DNA of 64,000 nt from Datnioides undecimradiatus (taxonomy: Eukaryota > Chordata > Actinopteri > Lobotiformes > Datnioididae), in assembly GCA_008933995.1 (NCBI GenBank), contig WARS01000110.1, forward strand, positions 1,302,001 through 1,366,000. The letters run 5' to 3'. Made by a program: the position numbers and the translations under genes. The notes under the pieces are model-generated. The model was not told the origin of the DNA. It saw only the letters and a program-made list of their open reading frames with translations, and did not search any database. Positions 1 to 11,722 of this stretch are shown in pieces (within the stretch, counting starts at the first letter, position 1; every line of letters begins with the position of its first letter).

Positions 1-1081
1 AAAAATGTTTCCAGGTTGCTCCTGTAGCAAGTGAAAACAGTCCCTTATTTAAAATCAGGTCACCTTGCACAGTGATACACTGTACCCAAGGCTCTTGGCA
101 CGCTTGGATCACTGCATTAGGGTTCCGCTAAGTGACATCATAAAGCACCATCTGCAGCGTGCACTGGATGTCCTCTCGACCTCGTCCACTGTACCAACCC
201 GTTGACCCTTCAGCCTGAAATTCGTTTTAAAAAAAACAGGAAGCTGTAGCCCAACTTCCTCTCTGACACACCTCGGAACAGCGCAGTAGAGCTCTCTGCT
301 GACAGTCTGACCCTTTTGGACGAATTCACAATCCCTCCAATACCACTGAAACCCACCAGGTATGGCTCACAGCTGCAGCATGTTCATCACCATGCTGTTT
401 GGAGTTCAGGAACAGCAGAGACTATCTGAAAACATTTTGATAGCACCTGGTACATGCTGTATCATGCCAGTATTGATTTATACCTAGGACCACAGTCCTT
501 CTTGAACCTTAATAACGTGATATTCATTTGAAACATAGCAGTGCCGTATATGTAAAAATGTTAATCGTGATTCAGTAGAAAGGACACTGTTGAAAAACAA
601 GTTGATAGTGATTGTTTTCCATGAATGATCGATGCAAAGAGGTTGTGTGTTGCAGTTAGCAGTGGTCAATAAACACGTTTTGCTGTTACATTGATCAAAA
701 TAGTACTACCACTGTAAATTTGATGTAAATTAATAAAATTTATAACATTTTTTTGAAGACAGGGTTGATCTGAGCACATTAAAATCACAAAGAAATCACA
801 ATTTACCATCTGTCTGTTTTTGTGCATCTGCATGGGGAACCTCCATCGTATCAGAGATGACACTGAAAGGTCAGTGTATGCTTAGTGTACCAGTCAGTCT
901 AACATTGACTGATGTACCAAGCCTGGTGCTAATGCAGAGTACATTCATTCATTCATGCTAAAGTACAATGAGACAATTCACGTTATATAGATTACTTCAC
1001 AAAAACACACTTTTAATAGAATTTCACTCGCACACACACTCCCATGACTGTGCTGTGAACCCATACTGACATCCCTTCAGG
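1..1081. other. unique non-coding sequence
   Basis: No coding signal, RNA gene or transposon was recognised. The only open frames are short (about 60 codons, minus strand around 484-863) and look like chance. A short ATTC repeat lies near 942-957. Confidence 0.5.
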
Positions 1082-1133
1082 CAGTGTGTGTCTCTATGTG
1101 TGTGTCAGAGAGACAGAGAGCAAGAGAGAGTGT
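1082..1133. repeat. imperfect GT/GA simple repeat
   Basis: Interrupted GTGTGT, CTCT and GAGA runs follow one another. This is a degenerate compound microsatellite about 120 bp upstream of a clean (TG)n tract. Confidence 0.7.
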
Positions 1134-1248
1134 CTCTGATATCCTCGGGGAAACACTGAGAGTGCTAGCTAGCTGGCGGAGTAGGTTTGTGGTGCAGTGT
1201 TAGTGTTAATGGAGATGTAAGCTCACAGGATTAGCACCCATAGGTAGC

Positions 1249-1277
1249 TGTGTGTGTGTGTGTGTGTGTGTGTGTGT
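1249..1277. repeat. (TG)n microsatellite
   Basis: A perfect TG dinucleotide run of about 14.5 units. The short open frame that starts inside it is an artefact of the repeat. Confidence 0.95.
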
Positions 1278-1766
1278 TCTTGACAGGCAGGGCCTTTCTT
1301 TCATTACATTAAGGCCAGTGCTTCTAAATCATTTACTCCCTCTGCAGTCTCAGTGGTGTCGGCTAAGTGTTAGTAATCCCCATCAATACCGGGGTCTGCC
1401 TCAAGGCACTTTACTCACTACCACACACGCACTTACACATGTGCCCGTACGCACACTCACACACCAAAACATATGGCATTCGGATATGTAGACGCATTAA
1501 CCTGTACACAGTTAATTGCAAACGAGTCGACAGGCTGCCCCGACACACGCCCACTTAGATAATTCAAAGCACGTCAAATTAGACAGCAGCAGTGCTTTGC
1601 CCACTATTAGGGTTAATGCATTAACAGCAAGCTGTCGCTCGTAGGTATCTTTCTCAGCACCATGTCGTCCCACAAACACACGAAGACACACGCAAGACAG
1701 CAAAAACAGATTTAACATGTATATACTCAAAGCCCGGTCTCCAAATTTGGCTGCCATGATTTCCCA

Positions 1767-1793
1767 AAGACTAGAATAAAGACTAGAATAAAG
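1767..1793. repeat. two-copy 12-bp tandem repeat
   Basis: The unit AAGACTAGAATA occurs twice in exact tandem, followed by the start of a third copy. It is a short local duplication, probably from replication slippage. Confidence 0.8.
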
Positions 1794-2924
1794 AAACATC
1801 CACTTAACTTTTTAGGCTACAGTTGATTATATAATGGGACGATGTTAGTGCTTGTCAGAAGCTGAGAGTTGATGTTACCTGAAGCAAAAAATAAATATAG
1901 AATTTGGAAAAAACAAAATAATAATTAAAAAAATGTTAATGGGTTTATAGCCATATCGCCCTATATTGAAGGTCAATTATTACAGTTATTTACTTGTCAT
2001 GTTGAATAGTAGTTGGCCAGTTAAAAAGAGTGGTATGTTGTCTTAGGTAGCTCCAGGGGGAGTTTTCTAAAGTCTCTTGATGTCTTTGTGATGTCATCAG
2101 GGTTTCTTCAGCTTGGCCTTGAAGGCTATCCATTTGCACCGTAAAACTTGTGGCTGTGTAGAGCTTGAAAGACGTAAGCAGGAAGTGTCTAATCAAAGGC
2201 TCTATTAAGTTGTATTGTGGGAAATAGAGGATCCAGAGGTTTTGAAGATTGGCCCATAGTCGTGCTTTGAAGTTAGGACATGTATGCAGTTGAAATACAA
2301 TTGACCTCTTTTGTTGTTTCAAGTCTGTGTCTTGTGAATGATGTTTTTATGATCATCATTATAAGGAGATTGAGAGCCAGCTTTTCTGGTTTGTGCATTT
2401 AATTCTGATCAATGTAAATCTTATCCTTGCAGCATAAATTGACGATTTAACATAAAAGCCTGCTTCCGGCAGATGCACAAAGACATTTTCCCCCAGTTCT
2501 TTGTGTAATAACAGGACTGGCCTGAGCAGAGCTCTACCTCAAACTCGTGCAACATCTTTTGTTGGACGCCACTAATGCTCTTGTGGCTGGTGTATAGCAG
2601 AATGTTAATGCCCATGGATTAGAGTGTGTTCTTCATTGGAAAATATGAACCTTGAATACCAATGAATTATATCGGAAGCAAATATTTAAGTAGTCATAGT
2701 GTATTAGGGTTGTTTAAGCATAAGAGAGGGAATGGCAATGTAAAGAAGCATATATGCTCATATGTGTGTCCTTCATTGCAGTATGTTGTCAGAGAGCGAT
2801 ATTTGTACCATATGCTTGCGTGCCACAGACCTCAGTGCTGATGACATGGCATGTATGTGCTATACATGCTCATGTTTGCACACAGATCGGGTAAACACAC
2901 ATGGACCGTGTGTCCGTGTGCTTG

Positions 2925-2939
2925 TTTTTTTTTTTTTTT
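2925..2939. repeat. poly(T) tract
   Basis: Fifteen consecutive T. No flanking target-site duplication or retroelement body was seen, so it is not called as the tail of a retrocopy. Confidence 0.9.
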
Positions 2940-3667
2940 CTTGGGGGCTGATTATGCTGGTTTGTCAGATCAAGTGGTGTGCAAACACACAGTCATGTGG
3001 GCACCTGAGAGGAGACAAACCCTGAGAGGGTTTGCGCCAACGTACACGACAAAACATCGAACTATATACAACCGCAAAATCTTATATGCAGAACTGCAGT
3101 CCAAACAGGGCCAGAACGAAAACATCTTACCTAACACACCAAAGTTGCTATACCAAATATGCTATACAGATATATGAAGGCTGTGTTGTCCCAATCCAGG
3201 GAGTGAATGTGATAAAATGGTAGCTTTCTTGCTGAGAAACAGGATGTTGGTGTAGCTCGATGCGCGTGGTCTCACATGGAAATCAACAGGTGCAGGTATG
3301 TGGATGCGCATCATATGCGAGTGTTTCAGTGAAGAGTAGAGTAGATGATGCAGAAAAAAATATATTTAGGAATACAATGGATCCCAACCTTGGTGCTCTT
3401 ATATGCTTCTAACAGAGGGGACATGCATAAAACAGATGTTATTCGAATGGGCACAGAAACAGCCGCACACAAGGTCTCAGATGAGGACCTGTACAATATT
3501 GACAAGCAGCAACCACATGGGCAAGCAGCTCGAGCATCAAGCATGAACATTAACTCTTCTGAGGCAACATTCCAATTATGGATCAGAGTCGGATTCAGAA
3601 ACTTGCATGGGCATAGTCATCATCTGGATCAAGGAAAATGTGGCCAGAGGAGATTATAGACATGCAG

Positions 3668-3713
3668 CAGTAGCGTGTCTAGAATCTTTTGACTGGGGCG
3701 GCCCAAGAGGGGC
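3668..3713 (+). mobile_element. hAT-like transposon terminus (fragment)
   Basis: The segment begins CAGTAGCGTGTCTAGAAT and continues through a GACTGGGGCGGCCCAAGAGG block. Short CAG(T/G)GGCG-like starts followed by TCTAG and a G-rich 'tggggcggcc' stretch are characteristic of the ends of many hAT-family elements in fish and other animals; that is recalled family knowledge, not a search. No matching opposite end and no 8-bp target duplication could be found nearby. It is best read as a solo or truncated terminus. The internal extent to the right is unknown. Confidence 0.4.
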
Positions 3714-4850
3714 ACTAACGTAGAGTAGAAGCATCAGAAGTGCACCCACACACAGCCGCGCGCAAGATACGTAATCCCGCCATACACAACACAACATGCA
3801 AATGTGATACTATAAAACTTCCATGTCTTGTTCTTTAAGTCCTCAAAAAGGACACCGCTGCCTAGCAGAGGACATATCCTTCTGGGTTCACGTTGGGCCC
3901 GCACAAGACAGCAAGCCATGGTCAGTTTTCAATATCCAACACATGAAAGTGGGAAATAATGCGATTAAGAGACAGTGAGTACATTTGAACCACAGGACAC
4001 AGGACGCTTTTACATCTCAGTTAAAGCATGGTGCACGTAAGAAAGGCCATCACTCATTCTGGCTGCAAATTTACACAGTAGCAGAGTGTGAAAGTAATTC
4101 AATATGCTGATAGAAAACAGCTGACCGTAATTAGGGAGCTTACTGTATCGACGTGCCTGTTTTGACAATGGCGCGTATAGAATGAAACACGTGCTGGTTT
4201 CTTTTTAACCATTTGAGAGCAAACCAGCAGGGATCCAGTCATGCTGGCTTGTTTTGTACCTCGCTTTAGATCTCTTTTGATGGCTGTGCGGCACTAATGA
4301 ACGTCGCAGGAAAAGCGGGCGCGGAGGTGAAAAGAAGGGAAATGAAAGTTGCCTTGGAAAAGACCTCGCCCTGGTCCTGTTGTTGGTTTCCAGAGGGCAT
4401 TAATAATGAGCTGAAGGGGGACACTGATTAGAAGGAAGCCATACACTAAGCAGACCCCTGAAAGGGTGTGTTTGCTGACAAATGAGCAGGCACGCTCCAT
4501 ATTTGTACAACTGCGGCACACGCATGATCCTCATGAGCGCGGTGTGTTTTTGTGCGCATGAATAGTTTGGACTTTTGGTTGGTACATCACATAGCACTCT
4601 GTCAGATCTGAAAAACTGTCCTATTCAGCCCATTTTGCTCCAAATCCCAGTTTGAGAATCATATGTAGGCCAACATACAGTCAGTCACGAGACTGGTGTG
4701 CAGAAAAATAAAAAGGGTCGTGGGTTGACCCATGATTAAAATACTAAATGAACCAGGAGGCTCTTGTCATTTGCTTGACATAATTATGTTTGAATCTTGA
4801 GTAATACACAAGAAAGTCATATAGGAAGTCAGTTATGGGTTCTGTATGTT
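3714..4850. other. unique non-coding sequence
   Basis: No gene, RNA or clear repeat was recognised. If the hAT-like end at 3668 belongs to a longer element, part of this stretch could be its interior, but no transposase reading was seen. Confidence 0.4.
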
Positions 4851-4874
4851 CAGAACGTACACACTGAACTCACT
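4851..4874 (+). repeat. 24-bp exact dispersed repeat, copy 1
   Basis: A word starting CAGAACGTACACACTG and ending ACTCACT is identical to 8143-8166 in the same orientation. The flanks are unrelated on both sides. A match this long is very unlikely by chance in a window of this size, although the central ACACAC part is low in complexity. Confidence 0.7.
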
Positions 4875-5199
4875 CCAGCATCAGCTCTGTGAGTGGGTCA
4901 AAGGCGATGATTTGTATGCCAAAGTTCCCCAAAGCTTAACTCTAAGTGAGAGAGCAGTGATTCAAAGTGATTCTACTCATCAAAGTTATTCCACTGAAAT
5001 GAACTCATTTTGGTTAATTGGTTAAAAATGTAAAAAAGCTGCTTCTGGACAACCTATCTGTTTTCGATTGCTGTCTATTAATAATATGATATCATGCTCG
5101 GCACCGTGTCAACATAATGAATATAATCCGTGAATAAAATCCATTTGTTAAACTGTTTGTGAAATGTTTAACACATATAACAAAAGTATAAGTTATATA

Positions 5200-5527
5200 T
5201 AAACAACCAAAGGGCGCGTCATGATTTTCCTACACCCAGCGTCATCACGGAACGGTCATCTGGTCAGAGACGTGGCGCCCGCACAACTAAAACTTCCTTC
5301 TGGGCGCTAGACGTTGTTTTCCATCAAACCAAAACAAAAGATTGGGGAGTGTACACTTCACGGTGCTAGCATGGCCGGCTAATTGATTTCAGGCCAGATC
5401 ATGTTGCTGTGTAATGGAGCAGGCTAACGTGATGATGAAGCTGGGATGGTCATGGTGATGACTTTCACAGGGACTCCAGCCTCATTTGTTTGTTTGACAG
5501 GCCGCAGGGGTGTGCGCGCGCACGCGT
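5200..5527. promoter_or_regulatory. candidate conserved regulatory block
   Basis: The segment 5210-5335 is locally rich in CpG. It is followed by repeat-free sequence with a homeodomain core CTAATTGA at 5379-5386, then a spaced series of GATGATG and GGTGATGA words near 5431-5463. It ends in an 18-bp alternating purine-pyrimidine run (5510-5527, GTGTGCGCGCGCACGCGT) that could adopt Z-DNA. No coding frame fits. The regulatory reading is inference from motif content only. Confidence 0.25.
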
Positions 5528-6924
5528 TTCTGCATTTGGCATAAAGGATATGGATTAAGCTATAGAGGTGACAGATGATATGTTTACTGGAGAATGTTTG
5601 CCATCTGCACGATATTCAATTACAGGGTTTGTGTGTGTCACCGCCTGTGAATATATGTGTGTGTGAGAAAGACTGTGTGCATACCTTGTCATCAGCGTGT
5701 AACAGACTGTGTGTTAAAGCGTTACAGGCCTTTATCAATCACACAGAATTTGCCAACTTCCTTCCTTCCTGTCAGTATTTTGCCTCAACCTCACCCCTAC
5801 GCTCCTTTGCTTCTTATTTTTTCTGGGAAGTGGTCCAATCCAAATCTAAACCAGTGCTGTCCACTGTTTACTGGAATTGCGACACAGCACAAATAAATAC
5901 CTCAGTGTTATTTACAAAACAGACCGACTCATATACAATGCTGCCCCCAAACCCCGTCCCCAGTAAAAGCCAGAATCGGGTGGTGGAGGCAGGGGGAGGG
6001 GGGGTTGCGGTAGCAGTAGACTTGATCATGCTGACCATCACAGTGGTAGCGTTACATGGCATGGAATCTTGTGATGTAACGAGACTGCTCTCAACAGAGA
6101 GGAGAAACAACTCTGGTCATTCATACAAATGCCTACAATGAACTACGGTGATGTTTAGCAGCCATGCAGGCTAACGATACCAGTGAAATGATGGAAAAGG
6201 ATCCAGGAGGGGCAGTTCAAGGATGAGAGCTACGAGTCTGAGCACCTGAAATACTGCTTAACAAGCCGCAGCAGCACTTAACACCATGACAAACTGTGTT
6301 GACATTCAGTAGAAGTAACACAGCAGGAACGTGCACTTGCAGGTGTATGAATGCAGCGAATCGCAGGATACACTGTGCCTGGCAAAAGTCGGGGTAGATT
6401 CAAATTCTTTGCCGCAGGGGTCCGCTGTGTCTGCAACCCCGCTGAGCTTATAAAGCGGTCCCGTCAAACAAATGAAAGGGCTCAGTCGAGTCATACAGAA
6501 GGGCAAAACATCATCATTTGAATATGGAGATAATGGCATTTCCAGACAGACAGTCGTTCATTTCATTCAGTTGTAAACATGAAAAGTGACAGAAAAGTCG
6601 CGTGAGATCAAAAAAAACAAAACAGCAGAGGTTCGCAAATCGTTGCTTAAAGTGGGCGTGACTGGATTGCCAGGGCATATCGAAGCTATCTGATTATCCA
6701 ACAAGCAGTTCTAGGGAAGTATATTGGTGGTAATAAAGGTTCCCAAACCTCAAGAAAGTCGTTTTTGCAACTGAACGCCAACTCTGACAAAGAAAACTGC
6801 TCTTCATTTTCCATCTCCATCCTGTTTGGCTGACTGGCTGGACAGAGAGGCGTGACGCTGCATGCTATGGCGTGCTGTGTGAACAGCGGTGATGAATACT
6901 GTACCGTGCCTGGGTTCCTCTCGT
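5528..6924. other. non-coding sequence with one 188-codon open frame
   Basis: A plus-strand open frame spans 5575-6141 without relying on simple repeats, which is long for this base composition. Its translation shows no recognisable domain, its cysteines come mainly from GT-rich DNA near the start, and it has no promoter, Kozak or splice context that stands out. It is treated as a chance frame. A G-rich run lies at 5978-6004. Confidence 0.35.
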
Positions 6925-6965
6925 GGGGTGGGGTGGGGGGTGGAGGGGTGGAGGGGGTGGTGGGG
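6925..6965 (+). other. strong G-quadruplex motif
   Basis: Six runs of four or more G (6925-6928, 6930-6933, 6935-6940, 6944-6947, 6953-6957, 6962-6965) are separated by loops of 1-5 bases. This easily satisfies the usual four-run G-quadruplex pattern on the plus strand and allows several alternative folds. Confidence 0.85.
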
Positions 6966-7293
6966 CAAATGAAGAGGATTCCCAAAGCCACAGCCTCGTG
7001 TTCCTGGAAATCCTCCGCAATCCCATTTGATCTTAACGCCCTGCCTCGCCTAATGTGTCCCTAAGCTGGCCTTATCACACCACAGAGAGAGCCAAAGGGG
7101 ATAGACTGAGAGATGTACAGTCTCACTGCTAGCAGGTTAGGGTATACTTCGGCTTCTGCAGCACCTCGGACAACTTGTGCCCCAGCTGTGCCATAAGATC
7201 AGACTTTTCACGCACTCGCTCCTGCATGGTAACCAAAAGCATCAAGACCAGAATGGGACTAAGAGTGGTAGGATAGCGGGGGTGGGCAGAGAA

Positions 7294-7295
<2 letters not shown>

Positions 7296-7326
<31 letters not shown>
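7296..7326. repeat. (GA)n microsatellite
   Basis: A perfect GA run of about 15 units preceded by GAAATA. It is a polypurine tract on the plus strand. Confidence 0.95.
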
Positions 7327-7330
<4 letters not shown>

Positions 7331-7947
7331 GCCAGCTGAGGTGGAGAGAAAAGCATTATACAACAGCCAACCCTACTCCACTAGCCTCTTCATTCTAAGC
7401 GAATAAATCCTCCATTATCGTGTCTCTCTCTTGGGTCTGAATGCAAGCATCTTACAGGGAATTAATCGTATTGGACGGAAGGGAGGGGAAGCCCATTTCA
7501 TTTCCTCGTCAAGTTTGGGGAGAATTGTATTGGAAGCCAAGCGGCCACCTGGGACTGGCCTCCTGTCCTCTTTCCACTCATCTCCTTGTTTTTGCCTCTA
7601 CAAAGCCATTTGTCTACTCTGTTCATCATAAGCGAGGCCTTGCTCCTCTTCTGTCTGCTTAGACCTCTCCGCGTCATTCTTCTGATGCTTGGTTCGTCAC
7701 CACACCATCCTATGTCTTATTTTATGTATGAGTTTTACTGTTAAGTGCCATTGTGTGTTCTACAATTGGCTTGGCTTTACAACTCCAATCTGTTATGTGG
7801 CATTTGAGTCAACAGCGTGAATCCTTAGACCAGTCTGGACACCGGGGTGCAAAAGCAGGAGGGAGTCCGCTCGTAGGGGAGTGTCATTTCAGCTCTGCGT
7901 AAGACTGTATGGATCTGAATCCAACTAAAGCTGGAAAAGTCAACTTT
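7327..7947. other. unique non-coding sequence
   Basis: Nothing recognised. Two overlapping plus-strand frames of 66-73 codons (7431-7662) have no family resemblance. Confidence 0.4.
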
Positions 7948-8004
7948 AAAAAAAAAAAAAAAAAAAAAAAAGTGTGTGTGAATAAGTATGCGTGTGTGTG
8001 TGTG
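7948..8004. repeat. poly(A)24 followed by (GT)n
   Basis: Twenty-four A (7948-7971) run directly into GTGTGTG, and a further (GT)n lies at 7992-8004. A poly(A) next to a microsatellite can mark the 3' end of an old retroposon, but no body or target duplication is visible. Confidence 0.9.
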
Positions 8005-8110
8005 ACCAGCTCGTGGCCAGACAAGCCTCCTCAGGCCTCTAAACAAGCACCATAAATTCACCCTCCACTTACCTGCAGTAAAAATGTCAGGAGTGAGGCT
8101 TTTATTGGGC

Positions 8111-8227
8111 CACACACACACACAGGCACGCATACACACACACAGAACGTACACACTGAACTCACTTAAGTCAGTAAATACACCCACCCTCACTCTCCTA
8201 AACACACACACACACACACACACACAC
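8111..8227. repeat. (CA)n cluster
   Basis: Three CA tracts lie at 8111-8124, 8134-8144 and 8202-8227. Between the second and third lies copy 2 of the dispersed 24-bp word. Confidence 0.9.
8143..8166 (+). repeat. 24-bp exact dispersed repeat, copy 2
   Basis: Identical to 4851-4874, same orientation, about 3.3 kb apart. Here the left flank is a CA microsatellite, so copying may have involved the repeat. Confidence 0.7.
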
Positions 8228-9288
8228 CAGAGCCTTTTACTCCCTGTCTATCTTGCCATCCTCCATAGCAGTCGAGCAGCTCTACATTGATATTGACATG
8301 ACACGCTCGGGGAGGTAGCGACTCCATGCTAACAACATTAGCCACATAGATCCTGTCACAGCCACTCTGTCACTTCCATAAGCTCCCCGTCCCCATGACA
8401 TGGAAAAACAAAAATGAAATCGGAATCAAATAAAAGGGCGTAGTGTAAGGTGGAAACAAAATGACGCACCTAATGTCCAAAAAACGCCATCTTTGTCTTG
8501 ACAACATCTTCTTCCACTGATGGACCAGGAATTTAAAAGGCATTAAACCAAATCCCCATGATTTAACTAATGAGTTCAATATCATTTCACATCCTTTAGC
8601 TCTGCAGTGCACCGGAGTCCGGCATCAGTTGCGACGGATTTCAGGGCATTCCAAAATTAATTTCACAAGTTATAATAAGTATTAACAGTCATGGCTATCA
8701 GATTTAAATTACTTTGGCTAATTTAAGATTATTTTTGGTTAAAGATAATACTTTAAGATGAATTAGAGTTCAAATCATAAGTTGTCCAACTTTTGATTTA
8801 AGCTCAGGCTAAACGGATAGGGTTAGGATTTGGTAACATTCAGTCCTCTTGCTTTACAGTCTTGTAAAAAACAATGACACGTGTTAATATACATAATCTT
8901 ATATTTTGTAAAGTTACGCCTGTTTGTGAGATGGTTTCGATGGGTCATAACTGCTTTAATATCATGCTAGAACCTAAAAATTACAAAATTCCCCAGGCTT
9001 CCCAAAACAGTTTGGGCAATTCATTAAAATCCCCCCAAAAAAAGCGGTTTGTTTTCATCTCAGTTTTCCTCTCCAGACTCTCTAGACCTCTGTTGTAACC
9101 ATTTAGCCTGCAAATGATGCACTCCTCAATCAGAGTGGCTGAGGGAAGAAGGGGTGAGAGCGTGGGGGAGAGCGAGTTTTAGACTGTAGACTTAGAGAGT
9201 TTTAGACGCAAAAACACCAAAAAACCTGAGATGAACTAGTGTCATAATATTTACCAGCAAGATATATCAAACCATTTATGTGTTTCAA

Positions 9289-9290
<2 letters not shown>
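8228..9290. other. unique non-coding sequence
   Basis: Nothing recognised apart from a small perfect palindrome CCGGAGTCCGG near 8611-8621. The stretch 8640-9060 is AT-rich. Confidence 0.4.

Positions 9291-9340
<50 letters not shown>
9291..9340. repeat. compound (TG)n(GA)n microsatellite
   Basis: TG units (9291-9326) pass without a break into GA units (to 9340). This is a typical compound microsatellite with a change from alternating purine-pyrimidine to polypurine. Confidence 0.95.
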
Positions 9341-9499
9341 GAACAGACATAAAGACAGACAGAGGGAGAGCGTGTCCTTGTGAAGATGTAACCTGCCAAA
9401 GCACCAAAGGCTAAAGGATGGTAAGTATGTATGTTCCCCCTCCTCCTCCACAACATACACATACACATACACAGACATGAAAGAAAGCGGCGAACAGTG

Positions 9500-9527
9500 G
9501 TGTGTGTGTGTGTGTATGTGTGTGTAT
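9500..9527. repeat. (TG)n with TATG interruption
   Basis: A TG run broken once by TATG. It starts the dense microsatellite cluster that continues to 13.6 kb. Confidence 0.9.
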
Positions 9528-9633
9528 GACACATCTGGGAGTGTAATCAGTGGGCTTCTTTCAAGAGCTGCCAAAGCAAACAGGCCAATAAGGAATCCAC
9601 TTTACAGACCATCGATCTCCGCTAGCCACAGCC

Positions 9634-9656
9634 AACACAAACACACGCACACATGT

Positions 9657-9687
<31 letters not shown>

Positions 9688-9691
9688 CACA
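9634..9691. repeat. interrupted (CA)n microsatellite
   Basis: CA units with GC, TG and TA interruptions. The clean core is 9673-9691. Confidence 0.9.
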
Positions 9692-9867
9692 GAGTCAGGG
9701 ATGAGCAGGCGCATGCACACGCGGACACACACTCACAGAAGAATGGCTAGATTCACATACAGCACAATATCCACCTACCCCTGAAGTAATGCAAATGTGT
9801 ACACAGCAGGATGACAGACGAAAACACGTGTGAACCCACGTACATACAGGATGTCCTGCAACCAGGG

Positions 9868-9919
9868 ACACACACACACGCATGCACACACTCACACACA
9901 CACACACACACACACACAC
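9868..9919. repeat. (CA)n microsatellite
   Basis: CA units interrupted by CGCATG and CTCA. The clean core is 9893-9919. Confidence 0.95.
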
Positions 9920-10058
9920 TTACACTACATAGCGTTGTGCATTACTTCAATCTGAAACAGGCAGAATAATACAAGATGGTGTCATTTCTCCTAAACAGAA
10001 CAAGGGCGTGCAAAGAGCTGCTACTGGTTTACCTCTACTGTAAATATTCAGAACATAA

Positions 10059-10084
10059 CACACACACACACACACACACACACA
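10059..10084. repeat. (CA)n microsatellite
   Basis: A perfect CA run of 13 units. Confidence 0.95.
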
Positions 10085-11145
10085 AGATGTGTGTTTTCAA
10101 TATGTGTGCAGTTTTTAGTTGGAAACAAGTTGAGCATGAAACAAGTAGAGCCTGATGGATGTATTGGTTAGCCAAGATTCACTTATACATATCGGTGTCG
10201 GCCTAAGTTTGTGATTTGTAAACAGTTTGGTATATAAATTACAAAAAATACTTGAGGTAATGGGTGTCATTATGTTACATGAAACATATTCATAGTGTTT
10301 TAAATGATGTCAATAATAAAGTCCTTTGCAAAGTCATATGGGTGCCAAAGTAGTGCACAATTCACAAAGCCAATGTCTTCTTTAACTCCAGCTAATTGAA
10401 TTATATCTGTAGTTTTCACTGTAAAAAATAAGTACCTGTCAACAACAACAACAACAACAACAATACAGTCAGGTTGAATATTATAGCATATTTTCATATA
10501 TTCCTGTAAAATTGTGATTCCCCAAGTCAGTTATTTTACTGTCTTTCTCTAAACTGATTAATAAGCTCACAATTTACTATTTCCATCAAAACCGATATTT
10601 CCTGACACAATAAAATTAAATTAGTTTAAAGTGATTTTCACTTGGATTTTTAGGACTAACCACCACTATTTCTGAAAGATTGTGGCCTCAAATAACTTGT
10701 CAGTACAATAAAGGGAAAGGTGTGTAGAAAGCTCATGGAACAGTTGATAATGCAATAAGTAAATAAATAAAAACTCTCAAATATATATATATTTTTTTAA
10801 TGGGGGGCCCAATTCACAATATTCCACTGACCAGTTGAGACCCAGGACATCTCATCCAGCGATTTAATTCTTGTGCAAACTAATCCTCGGCTTCTCTGGA
10901 TTTCCTATTCCCCCCCAACCAGACGGAGGGAAAAAAAACAGAGAAAACAAATAAACAATAGAAATATTGTTATGGGGAGCCTTTGAATGATTCAGAGCAT
11001 CCCGCACTGAGAAGCCATCAGTGTCTAAAACACTTCCAGATGATCCTCAGACAATAGAGGGAGAGAAAACAAGACCGATACGTCATCCATTTACTTTGGG
11101 CCACAGTGGTGAACAACAATAAATCCTGGAGGGGCAGCAGGCATG
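10085..11145. other. AT-rich non-coding sequence
   Basis: No gene was recognised. A perfect (AAC)n tract of about eight units lies at 10441-10463, and an ATATAT/poly(T) patch lies near 10780-10799. Confidence 0.5.
10441..10463. repeat. (AAC)n microsatellite
   Basis: A perfect trinucleotide run of nearly eight units. It gives a run of valines on the minus strand, which is a repeat artefact. Confidence 0.95.
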
Positions 11146-11183
<38 letters not shown>

Positions 11184-11197
11184 TACACACACACACA
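11146..11197. repeat. (CA)n microsatellite, interrupted
   Basis: A clean CA core (11146-11172) is followed by CG- and TA-interrupted CA units. Confidence 0.95.
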
Positions 11198-11329
11198 AGT
11201 ATGTTTGTTCATGTGCATGTGTAGTGATCTGGAAAAGGAAACTAGATAGATTGAGCTGATACGAAACTGCATATACTTGAAAGCCAAGATATAATGCAAC
11301 CCACCAACAGGTTGTTTTCACAGTGCGTA

Positions 11330-11398
11330 TACACACACACACACACATAACACTCACACTCTCTGATGTGCGCACTCATACATGTACACGCACGCACA

Positions 11399-11429
<31 letters not shown>
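11330..11429. repeat. two (CA)n tracts with degenerate link
   Basis: CA runs at 11330-11347 and 11402-11429 are joined by CA-rich, partly decayed sequence. Confidence 0.9.
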
Positions 11430-11496
11430 GGCTGCCAAGTGCAGGAGACAGCCTCCATTGAGAAAACCAACGAGCTGTGCCTCTCCTGAGACTGCA

Positions 11497-11515
11497 ACAC
11501 ACACACACACACACA
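11497..11515. repeat. (CA)n microsatellite
   Basis: A perfect CA run of about nine units. Confidence 0.9.
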
Positions 11516-11683
11516 TTCACTCGCACACAGAAAAGAGACACACACCCGTCCTATCACTGGCAGCATCAGAGTGAAAGTCAGCGGCTGTGACAGAGCTGTG
11601 AAGGCGTGCTGGCAAACACCAGCAGTTTGCTGCAGATTCATGATATTTACTTCCCTTCATAGACACTAAATAGAGTGAAAACC

Positions 11684-11722
11684 TGTGTGTGTGTGTTTGA
11701 GTGTGTGTGCGCGCGCGCGTGC
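11684..11722. repeat. (GT)n and (GT)4(GC)n run
   Basis: A (TG)n tract (11684-11696) is followed by 22 bp of strictly alternating GT then GC (11701-11722). Mixed GT/GC alternation is a favoured Z-DNA sequence. Confidence 0.85.

Larger units (their letters stand above)
1278..3667. other. mostly unique non-coding sequence
   Basis: No gene was recognised. A 110-codon minus-strand open frame (1990-2322) resembles no family I know and has no splice context that I could defend. Small repeats inside are listed separately. Confidence 0.45.

Noticed and set aside
2733-2754. Sequence resembling the muscle microRNA miR-1
   Set aside because: Most bases match, but an inserted C breaks the seed and there is no complementary arm at the right distance to form a precursor hairpin.
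5575-6141. 188-codon plus-strand open frame without long repeats
   Set aside because: Longer than average for chance but not exceptional across six frames of 64 kb. There is no domain, no signal peptide and no conserved motif. Transcript evidence would be needed.
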